From NCBI GenBank assembly GCA_946800325.1, contig OX326959.1, positions 31,038,527 through 31,102,526 on the forward strand: 64,000 nucleotides of DNA. The letters are read 5' to 3'. The DNA is from Luzula sylvatica. Its lineage: Eukaryota; Streptophyta; Magnoliopsida; Poales; Juncaceae. Of this stretch, positions 59,415 to 64,000 are shown one piece after another; the first letter of the stretch is position 1; each line of letters starts with the position of its first letter. The notes under the pieces were generated by a model. The model was not told the origin of the DNA, did not search any database, and saw only the letters and a program-made list of their open reading frames with translations. The translations under genes were made by a program, and so were the position numbers.

Positions 59415-61276
59415 CTAGCATTACCCCCGCGCAATTGCGCGGGGCTGTTCGGGTTTATAAGTTATCTAGTTGAAAAAAATTGTTGTTCATTTTGTGTATG
59501 TGACTTTCTTTTTGTAATCATTATTATATGTGTAATTTAGTGTGTTGTGTGCGAGTGAAATTTTGTAGCAAAAATCGTTTGAATATTTTAAGAGCCGGAT
59601 TTCTTGAATAATTCAAACGGTTATTGCTAAAAAAATTATCTATATTTTATACTTCATAAGTAAAATAAGGAAAAAGAACGAATGAGTCGTCATGAAATTT
59701 ATTAAGAACATAATAGTTCAGAAAACATTGCTGAAAAAAAGAGTGTTTTTAATTTCACAAATCCTTAATTTCGCTACATATTTAGCACAAATATTTTTCG
59801 TCCTTTGTGTGGTCAGCCAACAACAAAGTTTGACGATGTCATCGCTAACCGTTTCGTTCGAACCTTTAATTTAAATTATGTCATGATTATTCGCACATCC
59901 ATGATTTGGTATATTTTTAACCCCCTAATTTTTTTTGGATATTATAAAAAATTCTCTATCTTTTCGTAAACTCCAAAAAAAAAAAACTCTTTACCAAACT
60001 TTTATTTTAAAATACTCCTTATGGATGATATTAATTTTTTTTTTTCCCAAAATACCCTCCAAATCTCATATGTAATAATTAAAACTTATTTTTGTTATTT
60101 TTTATTAATTTTAAGAAAATTCATAAACACTTCTTAACACGTAGTGATTTAAAAAAATTTAAATTATTACATATTTTGTTTATATAATTTTAATATTAAA
60201 TTCTTTATTCATAAAAAAACTAACATTAAATGATAATAAATAAACATCTTGCAAATATATTCATAGAAAATATCTATTTAAACATCTATTTTTTATTTTA
60301 GTTTTCTTTTTATGTATTTTTTAATAGTTTTGTGATATTTTATTTTTAAATATTTGCAAGATGTCCTTTTATTAATATTGTTCAACTTATTATAATTTTA
60401 TTTTAGTTTTTCAAGAAAAATAATAAAGGACCAAAATGTAAATTTTAAAACTTCGAAGGACCAAAATGCAAATATAAAGGACCAAAATGTGAAAAAAGGA
60501 CCAAAATATAATTTTTTTTTAAAAATAGGACCAATTTGAGGCCCCTGGACTAAACTGTAAATTTCAAAACTTCGAAGTGCCAAAATGCAAATATAAAGGA
60601 CCAAAATAAAAAAATTTGAGGCCCCTGGACTAAACTGTAAATTTCAAAACTTCGAAGGGCCAAAATGCAAATATAAAGGACCAAAATAAAAAAAATTTCG
60701 AAAAAAGGACCAATTTGTAAATAAAAAAGGACCAAAATGTAAATTTCAAAACTTCGAAGGGCCAAAATGCAAATATAAAGGACCAAAATGTAAAAAAAAA
60801 GGACCAAAATGTAATTTGTTTTCGAAAAAAGGACCAATTTGTAAATAAAAAGGACCAAAATGTAAAAAAAATATTTTGTTTTTACAAATAGGCTCCTGGT
60901 GATGTGGCTGCAACAGGCAAGAAAAATAATAAAGGACCAAAATGTAAATTTTAAAACTTCGAAGGACCAAAATGCAAATATAAAGGACCAAAATGTGAAA
61001 AAAGGACCAAAATATAATTTTTTTTTAAAAATAGGACCAATTTGAGGCCCCTGGACTAAAATGTAAATTTAAAAACTTCGAAGGGCCAAAATGCAAATAT
61101 AAAGGACCAAAATGTAAAAAAAAGGACCAAAATATAATTTTTTTTCGAAAAAATGACCAATTTGTAAATAAAAAAGGACCAAAATGTAAAAAAAATATTT
61201 TTTTTTACATATAGGCCCCTGGTGACGTGGCTGCACCAGGAGGCAGCAAATCCCCTTGCATTATATATTAGATAGA
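59415..61276 (-). mobile_element. 1.86-kb non-autonomous Helitron
   Basis: On the minus strand the element starts TCTATCTAATATATAATGC (from 61276) after a host A and ends with the 20-bp palindrome CCCCGCGCAATTGCGCGGGG (59425-59444), GTAATG and CTAG (59415-59418) before a host T. Between 60410 and 61200 lies a long array of AAAGGACCAAAATGTAAA-type units, itself duplicated as a block of about 510 bp (from 60409 and from 60921). The subterminal CCACGTCACCAGG and the hairpin are shared with the Helitron at 22313-23056. The minus-strand frames of 68-102 codons here are the array translated. No Rep/helicase is present. Confidence 0.85.
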
Positions 61277-62620
61277 TTTGCACTACACATACATTGTAAA
61301 CAAAATGTAAGAAATAATGATGTTTTTTTAAGTATTTTCAAGTAGAATAGAAATAAATAAAAGAATTATAATTTATAGGAGTGCTTAGTTTATTATGTTT
61401 TTAATTTTGGAGGAGTGTACTTGATATTATTTAATTTCTAAGAGAATACATGTATATTTTATTTCACAAAAACGACTTGTGTTATTTCGAAATGTTGGAG
61501 AAACACAAGTAAAATTGATGTAAAATTGTTGTGTCGTTAAATTGTTAGTATAATATTTGCCGGAATGGAGTGAAGGTAATCACTAGTTGAATTTAAAGTC
61601 CTTACTTGTGATCGTAGGTAGTCTTTGACAATGCAAAGATTGAAATATGAAGTTTTGTACTTTGTAATATTATTAAACATAATTAAATTTAAACAACATG
61701 ATATTATAATATAATATTGTTATTTTCAGAATATTTAATACGCAATATAATTTTATTAGACCAATTAAATTTACAAAACAGTTTTTCTTTTTTTGGATAA
61801 TATGATATTTTCAAAGAAAAAAAAGTAATAACCAAAATGCGTGTCTAATTTAACACAATGAATAAAAAGAATTTTATCAAAACCCTCCATCGATGAAACG
61901 TCTCGTGATTATATTTTTTCGTTTCATTTTCATAATATATTGAACTTGAAAGATGTACGATCGGCTTGTTAAATATTTTGTTAGCAAAACAATTTTGAAG
62001 TCTTCATTAATATTCTCGATTTCATACTTCTACAGTTCTACAACAAGTCTTTAAATCCTATTTTCTATATAAAACAATATTTTCTGAATATTTGAACAAG
62101 ATAAAATTGTGTAGTTGGACGTGACAAAAAGATTATTAATATCACAAATATCATTGTTGTGTTGCATTGTTTGAGATTTCTAATTTTGTCAATTCAAACT
62201 CTTATCAAATCCATATTCCAAGTCCTATATATTTTTTTGATAATAAATTAAAAATGAGAAATGGCATAGAACTTATTTATTCTTATTACAAGAATATAAT
62301 TAAAATCTTAGACCCAAGGACATGCAGGGTCAATGTTTGAGAATTGGTGAAAATTGACCTCATAATATTTCAAAATTTTAGTTACACAATTAACTATAAC
62401 AGCTTAAAAAAATAATGAAGGCAAAGAAGACCATGCATATTCAATGAACAAATTCCATCAAAAAATTATTAAAATATGGTCATGAAATAAATTCTCACAT
62501 CCGAATTCAGAAGCCCATTTAAGAAAATAAAATTAATTAATAAAGAATGAAATATCCCTCGGAGGCGAGAATTGATTTTAGGCTAAGTTGTATAAATCAT
62601 AAATTAATGGAGCATTTCGA
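61277..62620. other. AT-rich intergenic sequence
   Basis: No gene or defined repeat recognised. Confidence 0.5.
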
Positions 62621-62629
62621 TCAATAACC

Positions 62630-63280
62630 CACTTTATCCTCAATATTTCAAAAATAACCTATCTTTTCAGAAACCCGCCGCTACCAATTTTCTAAAACCC
62701 GTATGTTAATTAGCTATGAAACAAGTATATCTTGTTTAACAACTTCAAGTTAAGACTATATACCAAATATTATATTTGTGGGGTCCCCGCCACTACCAAT
62801 TATTTGTGCAATTCACTGTAGGAACCATTTTTTTTCCCGCTTATATAACCTTTAGAATACAACAATTTGTTTAAAATTTCAAAAACATGTCAGTATTTTT
62901 TTGGAGTACAATAAATTTTAATATTTTTATTCAAACGTGTCATAGTTTTTTTTTAAAAAAAAATCACTTCCCAAAATGTACCTGTCAAATTCTCCATTAT
63001 AGAACAATTACATTTAATTAACTATTCATTAAAATTTACTCAAATTTATGAATTCGAATAAATATTAATAATGTATTAAGTTAACAGCCAACATGTACTA
63101 GTTATTATTTTAATTAAGTGTATTAATTAGATCATAGATGATGTTATGGTAAAATTTGGAAAAATATATCATATTTTCAATTAAAATTCTAAAAATGAAA
63201 GGCGAGATTTAAAATCTCGTTTTGGGTTATTTTTGGAATATTACTGAAAAGAAGGTTATTTTTGAAATATTTTCAAAAAA
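62630..63280. mobile_element. Possible old foldback element
   Basis: AATATTTCAAAAATAACCT and CTTTTCAG at 62639-62673 have an inverted match at about 63240-63280 (CTGAAAAGAAGGTTATTTTTG). The interior has CCGCTACCAATT and CCACTACCAATT. No target duplication was found. Confidence 0.4.
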
Positions 63281-63600
63281 AAATATTTTTTGAATTTTAA
63301 ATCCATAAGGAGTTACATGCATAAATGCGAGGCCACAAAGAATGACTGGAGGGGGACGTGTGTCTGAAGGGTTTGAAGGTGAATATAATTACCATTCTAC
63401 CCTTGTTTAAAAAGATCCACCGTAAGATTATTCAATCACAACCCTTAAATTGATTTGAACGATTTAATCTCTACCATCCAATTAAGAAAGGGCTCTATGG
63501 TAGAATCACCCTTAATATTTAGCACAAATTCATGTTTCAAACCCTAATTAGGATCTAATAAATCACTAATTATACTCTTAACCAATACTTCAAGCATTCT
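63281..63600. other. Intergenic sequence
   Basis: No gene recognised. Confidence 0.5.
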
Positions 63601-63700
63601 CAGGGCCGGCCATAGGGGCAGGCCCATAAGGCCTGGGTCTGGGGTCTGTTTTTCAGAGGGGCCCGGTAAAGTCTACGGTATGTATACATATATACATTGC
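63601..63700. mobile_element. Possible hAT-like terminus running off the window
   Basis: CAGGGCCGGCCATAGGGGCA with following GGCCC/GGGGCC-rich sequence resembles a hAT terminal and subterminal region. The other end and the 8-bp duplication would lie outside, if the segment from here on is an element. Confidence 0.4.
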
Positions 63701-63839
63701 TATAACTCAATATTTCAGACTTATTTGTAGTTGAACATATCATCTAATCAGACCCGTTTTCAGCTCTACTCAAATGCGGACCCATTTTCAAATACATTAG
63801 CCCGTTTGATAAAATTGATCTGATAATCATTCCCATCTT

Positions 63840-64000
63840 CAGATTTCTTCTCGTAAACCCTAGATTCGACTCGACAAGTAAATCGCCGCCAGATTGTCAC
63901 CCTCTCAGGTTCTCAACCTCTCTCGTTCCGGTAAACCTGTTTTTTTGTCCCTCGTCACAGTCGCACAACCCTTCGCCAGAACCAGATCATGTCGATCGAG
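63840..64000 (+). CDS. Possible 5' end of a gene, truncated by the window
   Basis: A plant telo-box-like AAACCCTAG (63855-63863) lies in a pyrimidine-rich, less AT-rich leader; an ATG at 63989-63991 opens MSIE before the window ends. Telo boxes are frequent in leaders of plant growth and translation genes. Only four codons are visible, so no product can be named, and the segment may be host DNA inside the hAT-like element that seems to start at 63601. Confidence 0.25.

Noticed and set aside
60398..61283. Minus-strand frames with repeated FWSFIFAFW-type peptides
   Set aside because: These are translations of the GGACCAAAATG array inside a Helitron.
1..64000. Organellar insertions or ribosomal RNA genes
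   Set aside because: No stretch recognisable as plastid, mitochondrial or rRNA sequence was seen on reading.

Overview
This window is AT-rich nuclear DNA from a flowering plant, most likely a eudicot. Evidence for a plant is the mix of repeats: Helitrons with plant-type ends, Mutator-like and hAT non-autonomous elements, a tRNA-type SINE, an L1-type LINE tail, and fragments of plant-type SMG7 and MnmE genes. I cannot name a genus. Intron-like AG/GT signals, long (TA)n and (GA)n tracts and the absence of operon-like packing rule out a bacterial or organellar origin. I find no intact protein-coding gene; most open frames here are short and are repeat or intergenic noise. The only candidate live gene is a possible 5' end at the right edge (ATG at 63989).

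1-16 kb: a tandem pair of 170-bp foldback MITEs, a 663-bp hAT element, a composite region with inverted ends (about 3.26-6.56 kb) carrying a nested foldback, three Helitron 3' ends, a 905-bp hAT element in a local duplication, exon-like relics with a duplicated exon (10.5-11.6 kb), a dispersed repeat of possible LARD type holding a complete SINE with a 15-bp target duplication, and further exon-like relics (14.6-15.4 kb). 16-31 kb: a promoter-like segment, a GC-rich minisatellite of 30-bp units, an AT-rich insertion whose empty site survives nearby, three more 170-bp MITEs, another MITE, a 744-bp Helitron, a 679-bp foldback with 9-bp target duplication, and a 40-base C run.

31-50 kb: a SINE-like fragment, the 3' end of a LINE, a 163-bp MITE, a Pack-MULE carrying the last exon of an MnmE/TrmE-type GTPase gene, a 1.74-kb TIR element seated in (TA)n, a second copy of the hAT element, a mosaic with SMG7 fragments and an IBB-like fragment each next to the same 190-bp repeat, a 30-bp hairpin minisatellite, and a 2.39-kb candidate PIF/Harbinger element. 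50-64 kb: mostly intergenic, with tandem duplications, MITEs, a second GC-rich minisatellite with a motif related to the first, a 1.86-kb Helitron related to the 744-bp one, and at the right edge a hAT-like terminus and the possible gene start.

Nothing here acts as a pathway. What links the parts is transposon biology: Mutator-like MITEs sharing a terminal motif, gene-fragment capture, local duplications that preserve empty insertion sites, and repeat units with strong dyad symmetry. All family calls are by reading the sequence; none was checked by a search.
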